From Patiria miniata (Eukaryota; Echinodermata; Asteroidea; Valvatida; Asterinidae), in the NCBI RefSeq assembly GCF_015706575.1, contig NW_024037074.1:29811334-29875333 (forward strand): a DNA stretch of 64,000 nucleotides, read 5' to 3'. Position 1 is the first letter of the stretch; every line of letters begins with the position of its first letter. The notes beneath the pieces are model-generated. The model ran no database searches. It saw only the letters and a program-made list of their open reading frames with translations, and had not been told where the DNA came from. Shown one piece after another: positions 35,693 to 45,765 of the stretch. A program made the translations under genes and the position numbers.

Positions 35693-35996
35693 AATGCCGT
35701 TCCTCCACTTGCTCCGCATTAGAAGGACTTGGTCTAGTTGAAGCCTCATCCCAAGCCTCGGTCTTGGAAGGTCCACATCTTTCCCGATATGAACTCGGCT
35801 AGCAGAGCTCCTTTTCTGTTGGTGGCATCGTGATAAGTGAACGGTGCATCTTCAGGGCCCATTCTAACGTTGAAGTCGCCCAGTATCATCAAGAAATTGT
35901 GAGCCGGCACTCCCATTACTGCTTCTGTAAGGGTCTGGTAAATGTTCTCAACCTGTTCTTGTTCTGCAGCGTTGAGTGGACCCTTCTTGATACGCC
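35693..35996 (-). mobile_element. LINE endonuclease fragment
   Basis: Minus-strand translation gives EQEQVENIYQTLTEAVMG, FLMILGDFNVRMG and KGALLAEFISGKMWTFQ, followed after a frame change by QLDQVLLMRSKWRNGI next to the gap. GDFN with a following LDxVL region is the pattern of the AP-endonuclease domain of non-LTR retrotransposons. The N-terminal part of the domain is absent at the right end, and the rest may continue in the gap. Confidence 0.75.
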
Positions 35997-38002
35997 ACTG
36001 CCCACATTATACCCCCACCAACAATAGAGCTAGCAACCCATACACTCCCACCAATATGGGCGTAAATCAGGGAGTAGTGTTAGGAAGGATTTATCTCCAC
36101 ACTTTATTTTAATAAGGGGGATGATTAGCCATTGGATCACCCCCCCCCCCCGAGTGTTGTGATGAGAATAACAAAAATAATCAAACAAATAAGTTTAGGT
36201 AAATACAAAAAAGAACAAACAACACACACGCCTAATGTGTTAATGTGTTAATGTGTTATCACCGCCCCCCTACTCGCTTATGCGGATTTATGCCTCTGCC
36301 CACCGACCCTAAATGTACCCCCACCCACCCTCAGTCCAATCTCTGCATCAGATCTTTAACCCCAGCCCCAAATTGAATCATCCTGACCAGCAAAAAGTTC
36401 AAACTTCAAAACATATACAATAAACAACTGGAGTTTGTCTGCAATACTTTTAATAACAAAGCTATATTGATAAATCAATTACAGATTAAACATTACTTCA
36501 AAAAAATGTGTTCACGAGAGTCAGAATAGTATCTCATCATTTAATACTGTAACAATCGATTTCAATCCAAGTGCAATGCTTGCAAAGTCTTTTTACTTTC
36601 CGTAAATTCGATTGAATTCTCCAAAACAGGGAGTGTAAAACAAGCGTGGTTATTGGTACCAAAGAAGTCCAGCCGAAGGAGCTTTAAAAACGCGGCATGT
36701 AGTTTTCCACATTATCAAAATCTGGAGTTGTATTAATTATTTACATTTTTCTGAGTAGTTGTATTCGATACATATCGCATTATTATAATTACTTCGTGTT
36801 GTAATTTATTGAAACTGCCAAACAGAGCTATAATAATCAAAATGTACTAAACAAATTAATAAACACTTTTATGAGGACCAATTATAAAGTGTTGCTGTGT
36901 TATAGGCCCTTCCTGACAACGTTAGACAATTGGTTTTTTTTTCTGTGATATTGTTACATTTAAAAACAAACATTGCAATAAATCAAAAACAATTATTTGA
37001 TACGAATTCCCACAGTCAATACTATAGCTGCAATTAAACAAATCACGAGAGGAAAATAATAAAATAAATTAAGAAACTTGAGAATGTTATGGGTCATATT
37101 GTGCAATCAAATGCAAGCTTATTAATAACACCAAAACTTGTGAAGTTTAAGAAATGATAATGGGGCGTGTCCCCACACTGCAAAAACTGTGGTGTTAATT
37201 AAACACCATTCGGTATCTATATAGGACAACACTCAACACTAGTAAAAATTAACACCAGATGGTCCTATAAAGATACCAATGGTGTAAATTTAACACTACA
37301 GTTTTTGCAGTGCGCCCGCCCAAGGAAGAGCCTCTCCTTATCTGCGGCTTTCAAGTAATTGAAGTTTGGATGATTAGATAGACGTTTTTGGGGAAATCAG
37401 TTTTGTGCTGATGTCTGAGGCATGCATGATCTGAAAAAAGGGCAACCGATACGTTTGTTTTCAGGTGAATGGCGATTACAAGTGACAGATTTATTGATTT
37501 GTATTTATTTTGAATATGAACTTTGGTAAACTAATCGTCGGCTGCCTAGTCAGATTTTAAATTCATTTCATACAAAGAAAACGAATCCATGACCAAAAAT
37601 GTATTGCATTACAGGAGTATCTCGCAAATAACAATGTATGCTTGACAGTGAATGTAATGTTTACCTTATTCGAAAAAAAAGGAAAAACATACGATACGAT
37701 TTTTTTTTAATGACAACTCTTCTATTTCTACATTATTAGATACACATACAAACGTTTCAATTAGGATAATATAATTTCAGTACTTTTAAGTAGGCTGCAA
37801 GATTTGTTTTAAATGATACTTGGACTATACCATACGGTGCTACTATTAAGCACTCCAAACCATACTTTAATCCAATGCCGTAAAACTGTTCCGTGTATGC
37901 ACTTATTAAAGTACATGTAACACAGTATTCAACTGAATTTTTTGATAAAATTGAAAGAATTTAAATTTTACACTTACTCATTAATTAGATATTGTTTCGG
38001 AT
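35997..38002. other. 3' flank of C1q-3, no gene
   Basis: The part 36250-37170 resembles 14120-14900 and 31225-31950. The part 37080-37670 resembles 330-890 downstream of C1q-1. It contains one MITE (37176-37312). TTAATGTG is repeated near 36237-36257. No gene recognised. Confidence 0.5.
37176..37312. mobile_element. palindromic MITE, 137 bp
   Basis: Starts CACTGCAAAAACTGTGGTGT and ends with the near complement. The arms are about 35 bp. The related flank of C1q-1 near 395-410 lacks it, which supports insertion. The target duplication is unclear, and the superfamily is left open. Confidence 0.7.
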
Positions 38003-38577
38003 CAGTGGCGTAGCCACGGGGGGGGGGGGGCGTGGGGGGCGACAGCCCCCCCATGAAACCTTGTCGCCCCCAGTCGCCCCCCCCCCCCCCACTGAGATTT
38101 TGAGTTTCTAAAAAAGTTATCATTGATCTACATGACCCCCCCCCCCCCCAAGGGCGGATCCAGGGGGGGGGGGGGCCAGAGGGGGCCATGCCCCCCCCCC
38201 AAAAAAAACGAGACCAATTTTTTTTTTTATGTGACATCGCAATAAAGGCTGGCAATGAGTACACCACCATCTTTTCCTCAAAAAAACATTGGTTAAAGTG
38301 GTCAGAAATTGCCTCAGATCGCACCACAGAGCATCTAGAATCCAAAATTTTTTTCGGGGCCCTTAAGCGGGCCCCGAACCACACGCCCTAATTTTTTTGA
38401 CCCACCTTTTGGGGGGTCCAAATTTTTTTTGGCCCCCCTAAAATTGTGTTCTGGATCCGCCCTTGCCCCCCCCCCCATGAAATGTTCCAGCCCCCCCCCT
38501 CCCCCCAGCGCCCCCCCCCTCCCCCCCAGCGCCCCCCCCCCCCCCCCCCGAACTAAAAATTCCTGGCTTCGACACTG
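38003..38577. mobile_element. hAT-like MITE, 575 bp, with nested element
   Basis: Ends CAGTGGCGTAGCCA and the complement of CAGTGTCGAAGCCA. A perfect 8-bp duplication TTTCGGAT lies at 37995-38002 and 38578-38585. The interior is dominated by cytosine and guanine runs and holds a second element (38149-38465). It lies about 80 bp beyond the stop codon of C1q-3, so it may sit in or near the 3' UTR. Confidence 0.82.
38149..38465. mobile_element. nested hAT-like MITE in a cytosine tract
   Basis: Perfect 15-bp inverted ends CAAGGGCGGATCCAG and CTGGATCCGCCCTTG. Both flanks are runs of C, so an 8-bp duplication of CCCCCCCC is possible but not informative. No transposase. Confidence 0.7.
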
Positions 38578-38657
38578 TTTCGGATAGACGGTGGAGCGAT
38601 TGAAAATTCGGCGATGCGCGTGATCGTGTATATACTGGGCGTGGTTATTGTGTTTGA

Positions 38658-39338
38658 CTATTCGGGGTAAAGGAGAAAGCCACTGAATGAGGTGAAGTGA
38701 TATGAATTACTACCCGTCTGACCGTGTACGGTAAGATACACCGTGTCTCTACGATGCAGAACCAGCACCGCGCTCCCAGACACCTGCTCTTGATTAGTTG
38801 AATCCCCGCTATATCCAGTGACAACCAAGTCGCTGTTTTTCTTTAGATGTATGTAAAGGGTAGTACTTGAAGTCTTTTCAAGCACAGAAAATGTAAACAC
38901 GTAGGTGCCCGGCACTGTACAGGTAAATGTGCCAGTCTCGAGATCGAAGCTGGTACCCGGCAAAAGCGTCTCGGTCTCCTGGAATGGCAAACAGGTGTCG
39001 TGACTCGTAGAGGTTTCCGAGCCGCTCGTCCTCACCACGGTGAATGCTACCCGCTGGTTGGAGCCGTCTGCTGTTTGTCCTGGCTCACCTTTCTGACCTT
39101 GCTGACCCGCATCGCCCTTTGACCCTGGCTGACCGTACGGCCCCATCGGTCCTCCTGGTCCAGGCAGACCTGGTATGCCGGGTATTGCAGCAGGTCCCTG
39201 GCAGCACTGCTGACACACCGGAGACGCAGGACCATCACCGTCCGAGGGAACCGGCCCAGTATAATCGGAAGCTCGGAGCTTGACAGAGTTACCCAGAAGG
39301 AGGGCGATTGAAATGATGGTTGCCATGCAATTGTTCAT
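38658..39338 (-). CDS. C1q-3: short-stalk C1q-domain protein, 226 aa
   Basis: Secreted C1q-type protein. Signal peptide about residues 1-24 ([18 protein letters not shown]), then CQQCC (C42, C45, C46). The collagen part has only 12 triplets (about residues 54-89) against 27-28 in the other copies. The C1q head (about 97-226) ends SFSGFLLYPE. The frame stays open through the shortened part, and the C1q head is complete, so the gene can still make a protein. It has one extra cysteine in the head (DTCLPF) where other copies have arginine or serine. AAACAG directly precedes the ATG, so the upstream 59 codons are intron. The short stalk should give a shorter trimer; its effect on function is not known. 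Confidence 0.92.
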   Translation of the reverse strand: MNNCMATIISIALLLGNSVKLRASDYTGPVPSDGDGPASPVCQQCCQGPAAIPGIPGLPGPGGPMGPYGQPGSKGDAGQQGQKGEPGQTADGSNQRVAFTVVRTSGSETSTSHDTCLPFQETETLLPGTSFDLETGTFTCTVPGTYVFTFSVLEKTSSTTLYIHLKKNSDLVVTGYSGDSTNQEQVSGSAVLVLHRRDTVYLTVHGQTGSNSYHFTSFSGFLLYPE

Positions 39339-40688
39339 CTGTTTAAAAAAACACCAAAAAACAAAAACAAGTAAATACAAAAAATATGGAAAATAATAGG
39401 GAAAGATGAGATAAACAAAATTGAGGTCAGAGAAAACTGGAGAAATTGAATAAGGGTGAGACTTTTGAAATTTTGCGTCGGTTAAATTATAAATAAATTC
39501 ATACATTATTAACATGTGAAATATGTGAAGATTTTCTCAAACATCACTGATCAAGTTCGAAACGCTTCTCTTCAAACTTTCTCATTAAAGGGAATTCATT
39601 TCCCGGAGACGAAAATGAAGGTAACAGTTTGGCGAACATCGCCGAATTATTTAAGACGAACATTCGCTCTTTGTCTAAATTGAAGTCTAAATCTGACTAA
39701 TCTGAAAACGGACCGCTGGGGTGACTATAATTAACAAAACTTCTTTTATTCTGATCATGATATATGAGGAACATGATTTATGAATATCACTTGGACGAAT
39801 TCGGCCGAAAATTAACCCTGTCAGTCCATACGAGGAGGTATTTTGGTCTTCTCAGCACTGCACTGGGTGAACATTGTGTTCCCAGTCGCCGGGATCGAGG
39901 GGGGGGGGTCCAACCCCCTTTTATCATTTTTCCTTTTTCTTTTTACATAAATTCCTTAAAAATAATGCGAAAACCGGCCTCCCAGCTCTGACACCCAAAC
40001 ATATGCTGCATGGTAATAAGAAAAACTCCGACTGTGCACAAAATACGTACAGAGCCAGCTTCTGTGCCAGTTGTTAGGGGGTATTTGTTCACTATTCTGT
40101 AATATACTGTTAATGATCGTCGGATTTGAAGGCGCACACAATAGAAGTAAGGTGCGAGACCCCCCCCCCCCTTGATTTTATGGAGTCAAGTGTCTGGACA
40201 AAATAAAACCTGTCTACATATTCAGCGTTGATTTGCTGATGGAACCCCCCTCCCGGCCTAAAATCCTGAATCCGCCCCTGGTTCCTCATTCCTATTTTAC
40301 GTGATGATCGATATTCCTTACATTTAAAAGGACTTTAGGATAATGGCCAGTTCTCTACATTTTTACATTTACATTTATTTCATTTTTCGGGATACATTTT
40401 GTTACAACAAACAACAAAATTAAATACTCAGAAATGCACATGAACATATTAGACAAAACATACACAGTATAATATTTAACCATGCAGCTCCCCCGCTGGA
40501 TTACCGTAAAGAAACATGGTTTATGTCGAGGGGCTCTCCAACTGATTAAATATGACACACTAAACACAATCTGTTATAGTTTTGACTCAAAATGTATCAA
40601 TGCATATGAAAAGAGAATTCTTCCACCAAATCATCTCTCCATTGAGATGCTTGATTGAGGTAATTATCAAATAATATTCACTTAATAC
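39339..40688 (-). other. intron 2 of C1q-3
   Basis: Shortest second intron of the array. It contains a probable degenerate hAT-like element (about 39884-40278). No coding gene seen. Confidence 0.65.
39884..40278. mobile_element. probable hAT-like MITE relic
   Basis: The right end (AATCCTGAATCCGCCCCTG, about 40260-40278) is the complement of the CAGGGGCGGATTCAGG end often seen in hAT elements. A weak counterpart CAGTCGCCGGGATCGAGG lies at the left, followed by a guanine run. GTTCC borders both sides, shorter than a normal 8-bp duplication, so the exact limits are unsure. Confidence 0.4.
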
Positions 40689-40751
40689 CTTGAAGTAACG
40701 TTTTGGAATTCTATCATGACAGGAATCCTCGACACTCGAGCAGATTGCTAG
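40689..40751 (-). other. C1q-3 non-coding leader exon 2
   Basis: 63-bp exon aligned with the other copies, with acceptor TTTTTTCAG. The donor has changed from GTGAGT to GTATTA, keeping GT but losing the rest of the consensus. No ATG in the exon. Confidence 0.68.
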
Positions 40752-42690
40752 CTGAAAAAAAAAAAAAAATAGTCATTCAAAACTCACTCGGAGACGACTT
40801 GGGGACTGGTGAGGGAGGCATAGCTTAATTTCACACGAAAACACCGCAACAAATCTCTGTGATTGCGGATTGAGTTTTTTTTTCTTTCTCTTTTTATTTC
40901 AAGCTAATTGTGTTCTCCAACGGCTCTGACTGGACTCACGTTTGAGCAACAATCATCTTTGTTTGAGGATTTACTAGTTTGGAATCGAACGAATTAATCC
41001 CAAAATGAAAATTGTGTCGAAATGTGTCACCAAAATCAAGTTAAAGTCACGTGAGATCATATCGCAATGTCCGGACAAGTACCTATATCATGACAGAAAC
41101 TTTGCAATGTCATAAGTGAAGATATGACCGGTTTCTAATTCCCTTAAATCGTTCGGAAAACCCTTGTATAGATTTGGTTTAAAAAGTGACCCCACGTTCA
41201 CGTCACGGTGTTGTACGTTGTTGGAGACGGAATTCCATTACGAAAATCAAAACATTTCGCTTACATTTTCCTCAAAATGTACACATCTTCTATCTAAGCT
41301 GAATCTTCAACAGGTTCCTCAAAATGTACGTATCTACTGAGCTGAAACTTCAACAGGTTAAATAGATGTTGAGGACCTTACTAAAGATATTAAGAAATTA
41401 TGTTGCTTCTAACAAACAAAATGCAAAGTAGATGATCCTATGTTTCTTTAATTCATTGGCTCAAAATGTGCTTGAATTTGTGGTTGTGAGAATCACAGTG
41501 AGCTTACAATTTCTGCATTAATAACGGAAAATGATATCATACCAAGGAAATAGTGGCGAACATATTACAGGTGGCATTCAAGTTAACAGTCGTTACAAAA
41601 AGAACTATTTAACCGGGTGGGGAATTAGAACACCAGATTGGCTATTAGCATCAGCCACCATCTGTTTCTCAACAAAGTATGTCCCAGAAAATATGTCAGA
41701 TTTACTGCACAATAATTTAGTGTTCATATACATGCATTAAGCCAAATGGGCCTTATTCACGAGTTGGCCATTTTTGTCGAGATCCCTGAATGCATTTCAT
41801 TCATTGTTAACTGTTGAAGGGGATGGCGCCAGACTTTTTATGCAGGCATAATGCAGCCTTACTTTACTGTCAGTTTTTTTTTTTTCTGGCCTTACACATT
41901 AGGGAACGTTAAATTACAAGTTTGAAATTATTCACTGAAGCAGAATGGACTTAATTTGTAATTAACTTGCTTTCATTTAACTACACAAGTTCCAGAAATC
42001 AAGATTTTACCTCACTCTTAATACAATATGGCCGACTTGTGAATACCACTATCGGTGTTTCAAAAAATATTCAACAGAATCTTAATACATGTAGTGGCAT
42101 GTTGAGTGGAACCCTTTACATGCAAACATCACTAAATTCAAATTCATGTGTTTCGAATTTTTAAGGCTGAGAGCAGAGCATGCAGCAGGGCCGAATAATG
42201 TCTACAAATATCAACTCTATACATGATCAGAAATGAATCCAGTTAGTTAAAGCAATTTGAACTATAATGAAGCTGTTTGCATGATCATCCGGTCCCTTCA
42301 TATTTGCGCCTTCTAATAGTGAAACCATAGAGCGTTTATTTCCGACTAGCCACACTGTTATTAGCAATGTTTGAATGTAATTATAAATCATTGACAGAAA
42401 ATGGCGCGGATCGAATATTAACGCGCTTGCTTGGCTGTTGACATTCGTGTATCAGTAGTCACGCAATATCAGTTTCAATTGAAGTTTTGTTAAGAAAAAT
42501 CGTGTTGTTTCAGTCCTCCAACAAGTACAGTTAGAGAAAAGGGAAATTTCAAGGCGGCTACCGCACTCGGCAATAATCTTAAGAATAGTCCCACGCTTAT
42601 TGAAACAGCACTATGTGCAAAAAAGGCGACTTTTTTTGTTTCTGAAAAAGAAAAGGAAAAAAACAACAATTAATTGTTTCAAACACTCAC
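40752..42690 (-). other. intron 1 of C1q-3
   Basis: Collinear with intron 1 of C1q-2 without the foldback element, so it shows the uninterrupted site near 41335-41345. No gene seen. The 69-aa frame at 41531 matches 26314 in part but lies in the intronic repeat. Confidence 0.65.
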
Positions 42691-42762
42691 CAAGCAAATC
42701 TCGTTCTTGCAATCAGTTCGCTCGGGTTGTCGTCTGAGGGTGAAGAGGAGCTGCGGTCTTGT
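42691..42762 (-). other. C1q-3 non-coding leader exon 1
   Basis: 3' end fixed by CGAGATTTGCTTG|GTGAGT on the minus strand. The 5' end is estimated from the TATA-like box at 42786-42796. No ATG. Confidence 0.68.
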
Positions 42763-43190
42763 GAGGAGTGAAGAGGCCACTCATTGCTTAAATATTGCCT
42801 TAGATTTCCCGAGCAGTGACTGGCCCGGTTTATGATTGGCCCCTGCTCACTGTCACTCTGACATCACCGACTCGCTTCATGTTAATAAGAAGGAAGTGAT
42901 GTCAATGTGGTTGATGCTATACAGTCAGAATCAAAACTTGTGTCACCGACACTGAAATAGCCGCATCTTATTGGTGGATATGGATGTCGGTGACACGTAC
43001 ATCTAAAACACACGATTTGTGATTGACACATACAACCTGTCAATCACAAACCACTCACTGGTGATCACCGACTTGTTGGGTGATTTACTTTGATTGGTGG
43101 ATTGAAAATTGACGTACACTGGCCGTGATTCATTAAATGTGCAGTTGGCACTTCAGTCCATTGAATTGTGTCGATTTATTTAGGATTGCA
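42763..43190 (-). promoter_or_regulatory. C1q-3 promoter
   Basis: TATA-like AATATTTAAGC (minus strand, 42786-42796). ATTGG steps lie near 42836, 42971 and 43095, and TTGACGTAC is near 43109. Nearly identical to the C1q-2 promoter. Confidence 0.72.
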
Positions 43191-44790
43191 TGAGGAATTA
43201 AATCGTAGTCAAGATGGCGGCCAAAGTAGATTTAACTGAAATCTGGGAGCGCGTGGGTGCATTATATGGATGCACTTAACTCAGATGAAACGTACTGTTA
43301 TACAACAGTGCATTTAGTTCAAGTCAGGATCTCAAATTGGAGCACAAGGGAAGAGGAGAGGGGCTAAGGTCTTCCACTGGCGGGGGGGGGGGGAGGCAGT
43401 GAGGGGGGAAGGAGGAAGAAGGGGGAGGGGGAAGCAGTGAGGTTGGAGGGGGAGAAGGGGGAAGGGGGATGAAAGGGAAGGGGAAGGGGAAGGGGGCGGC
43501 TCATGTACCCCGTGTCTATAGTCGTGCCATGAGTAGGGCATTGCTATTTATTTTTGGGGATTTTAAAGACTAAGATACATTACATACAAGTTGGAAGAAA
43601 GTTAAGTGAACTTCTATGAACTTTGCTGTCAGCCTTGTATCATATTTCGGCAGCCTTGTATATTTGGACGTGCGTTTTTAGAATTGTGTAAAACCCAGTC
43701 CGAATGAACATTCCCAGGAAGGCAGGAATGTATGCAGTGCTATGATGGACTAACAAAGCACAATTAGTTAGCTAAACTAATGACACAATTCAACAATAGA
43801 ACGTAAAATGAATTAAGATAAATATCCCTCCATATTAACAAGATAGGCATGTTTTGCATGACCAGATTTCCTGTGTTTGTTATTTAATGACTTTCGCATA
43901 ACGATTCATCCTGAACTTTAGCCTTGGTGATATCCGGACAAATTAATCACACCAAAAGGTGTCATTCTGTTTGTTTAATCATTTCGACATTTAATAATCT
44001 CTTAAGCAATGGCGTAGCGCCGATATAAGTGTGGGTTGCGGTCGTTGGACGACCACAAGCCCCTCCCCCTCCTCCCAAACCCGGTGAAAAAAAGCCACTG
44101 ATGTGTTTAGGGGCTTAACATTGATGGCCATGTTCCGAAGCCAGATACGAAGCCTAAGCTTACAAAACGCCCGAAGTCAAATTAAGGCCTAGTAAGGTGT
44201 TTCTCAAACTGCGGCTTCGTTCCGTTTGCGGCTTTGGGCATGCGGTTTTGGAATGGAGCTGCGGCTGTATGAAGCCGGGACTTGGAAAACCTCGCAAGTC
44301 ACTTTCTTGGCGTGTGTATTATATAGTCTACGATCAAAACGCCTTGCTGTTTCGCTACTCGGTCATATACCGGTGAGAGTCAGGTTGAAAAGGCTACAGT
44401 TAGGCCATTATTTTGACCAGCAGAGTTAATTCCTTGTTATCATTTGGGGAACCGTCAACTTGGAAGTGGTGAAGATCTGGGGATGCAGAAGATGTTGAGT
44501 GGAAATGGACGGTACGTAGCTATTGAGGGCATTGCTCTAGAATAAATGTACATGTTGTAGCATGCACGCGTGCGTTGATTGTTAATACTTGAAAAAAAAA
44601 GTTGATGAAATACACACACAATTGAAACTAAAACTCTTGTAATGCGAAAATAAACAAAACAATATGTTTATGGCTGTCAGATAAGAGACACAGTCAATAA
44701 ATACTGTAATGTATTAAATAGGCAATACTAAGTGTAAATATGAGAGGTGCAGATAATTAAATGTTAATAGTCAATGATGAAAATATAGAA
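43191..44790. other. conserved upstream block of C1q-3, no gene
   Basis: Collinear with 27961-29572, including a polypurine tract (about 43340-43495). No coding gene seen. Confidence 0.55.
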
Positions 44791-45290
44791 TAATAAGGGG
44801 GGGGGGGAAATGTGAGCTTGTCTTACATACGCAGTGTGGACTTCCGAACAAAAGACGTCCACATAATGTAGGTAGCAGCGACGAAGTGTGGACTTGCCCA
44901 CGTCCACACAGTGTTTCCCCATTTCTGGAAAACAGGTTTAGAGGCATTTTTGGGTTAGGTTTATCTGTAGCAGAATGAAGAGAAACACTAAAGGGAATCA
45001 TTGAAAAAAATTGGGTTGTAAAAGTTTTCACAGTTTGAGAAAAATGAGTTTTTCCACTGGTGTTCCTTAACTACACGAAAAGAAAGGAAAGTCCACACTA
45101 GGTATGTGAAACAAGTCTGGGTGTGCTTGCGAGGTGTTAAACACTATATTTAAGACTTATTGGAGTCTGGAATGCTGATATTTACCCAAGGTGAAGCAGA
45201 GGGCAATTATCAGCATTCCAGACTCCAACCAGTCTTAAACATGGTGTTTAATACCGACCTAGCACATAATTTATTCCCATTCATAAATAA
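44791..45290. mobile_element. foldback MITE split by another element
   Basis: Same palindrome as 29573-30125. Here the left arm is interrupted after TGAGCTTG (44813-44820) by a 0.3-kb element and resumes with TGTGCTTG (45122-45129). The right arm ends near TTTATTCCC (about 45277). Confidence 0.65.
44821..45121. mobile_element. inverted-repeat element of about 300 bp
   Basis: The left end contains ACATACGCAGTGTGGACTTC and the right end the near complement (AAGTCCACACTAGGTATGT). TGAGCTTG and TGTGCTTG on the two sides differ at one base and may be an 8-bp duplication, but the inverted repeat seems to extend into the left one, so the true ends are uncertain by about 10 bp. The C1q-2 unit lacks it. 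Confidence 0.65.
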
Positions 45291-45329
45291 CCTTTCGGTA
45301 AAAAAAAAAGAAAACTTTTCGGTTCAAAA

Positions 45330-45765
45330 GTCAAAACTCGTTAATCCACAGGCGGGCTCGAGTAGGCCTATGGCTGTTTCACTTAATTCTGTCCCGCACG
45401 AGGGTGGCCAGTTCGTCTGTCGATTCTACACCGGTGTCCTTTTGCAACACCCCGGTGTAAGATATTTTCGGTCTTCCTCGCCTCCTGTATCCGTGGGTTG
45501 GTTTCCAGAGAATGACTTTGTGTGTCTCCAGCTGCGAGTGCTGGTAACAGTGGCCTGCTAACTGCACCCGACCGGCTGCGATTTTGTCTCCGACTCGTAG
45601 GAGTTAGAGTCCATGTTTCGCATCCATACAGTAGCACTGATCGATGACTGCTCGATAAGTGTTTGAAATCGGAGTTGCTGTCTCCACCTGCCCAAAGCAA
45701 ACTGGTTTTAAGGCGCAAGAAACATGCCTTCAGACCTCAAGCCCTCATTTCTAAACGGAGATCGG
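45330..45765 (-). mobile_element. LINE fragment, RT C-terminal region, copy 2
   Basis: Duplicate of 30180-30600: SVLLYGCETWTLT, then in another frame QLAGHCYQHSQLETHKVI, GRPKISYTGVLQKDTG and DELATLVRDRIK. This copy keeps YGCETW where the other has CGCETW. Confidence 0.65.

Noticed and set aside
35050-35802. Long frames across the gap (250, 223 and 191 aa)
   Set aside because: They are open only because N is read as any residue.
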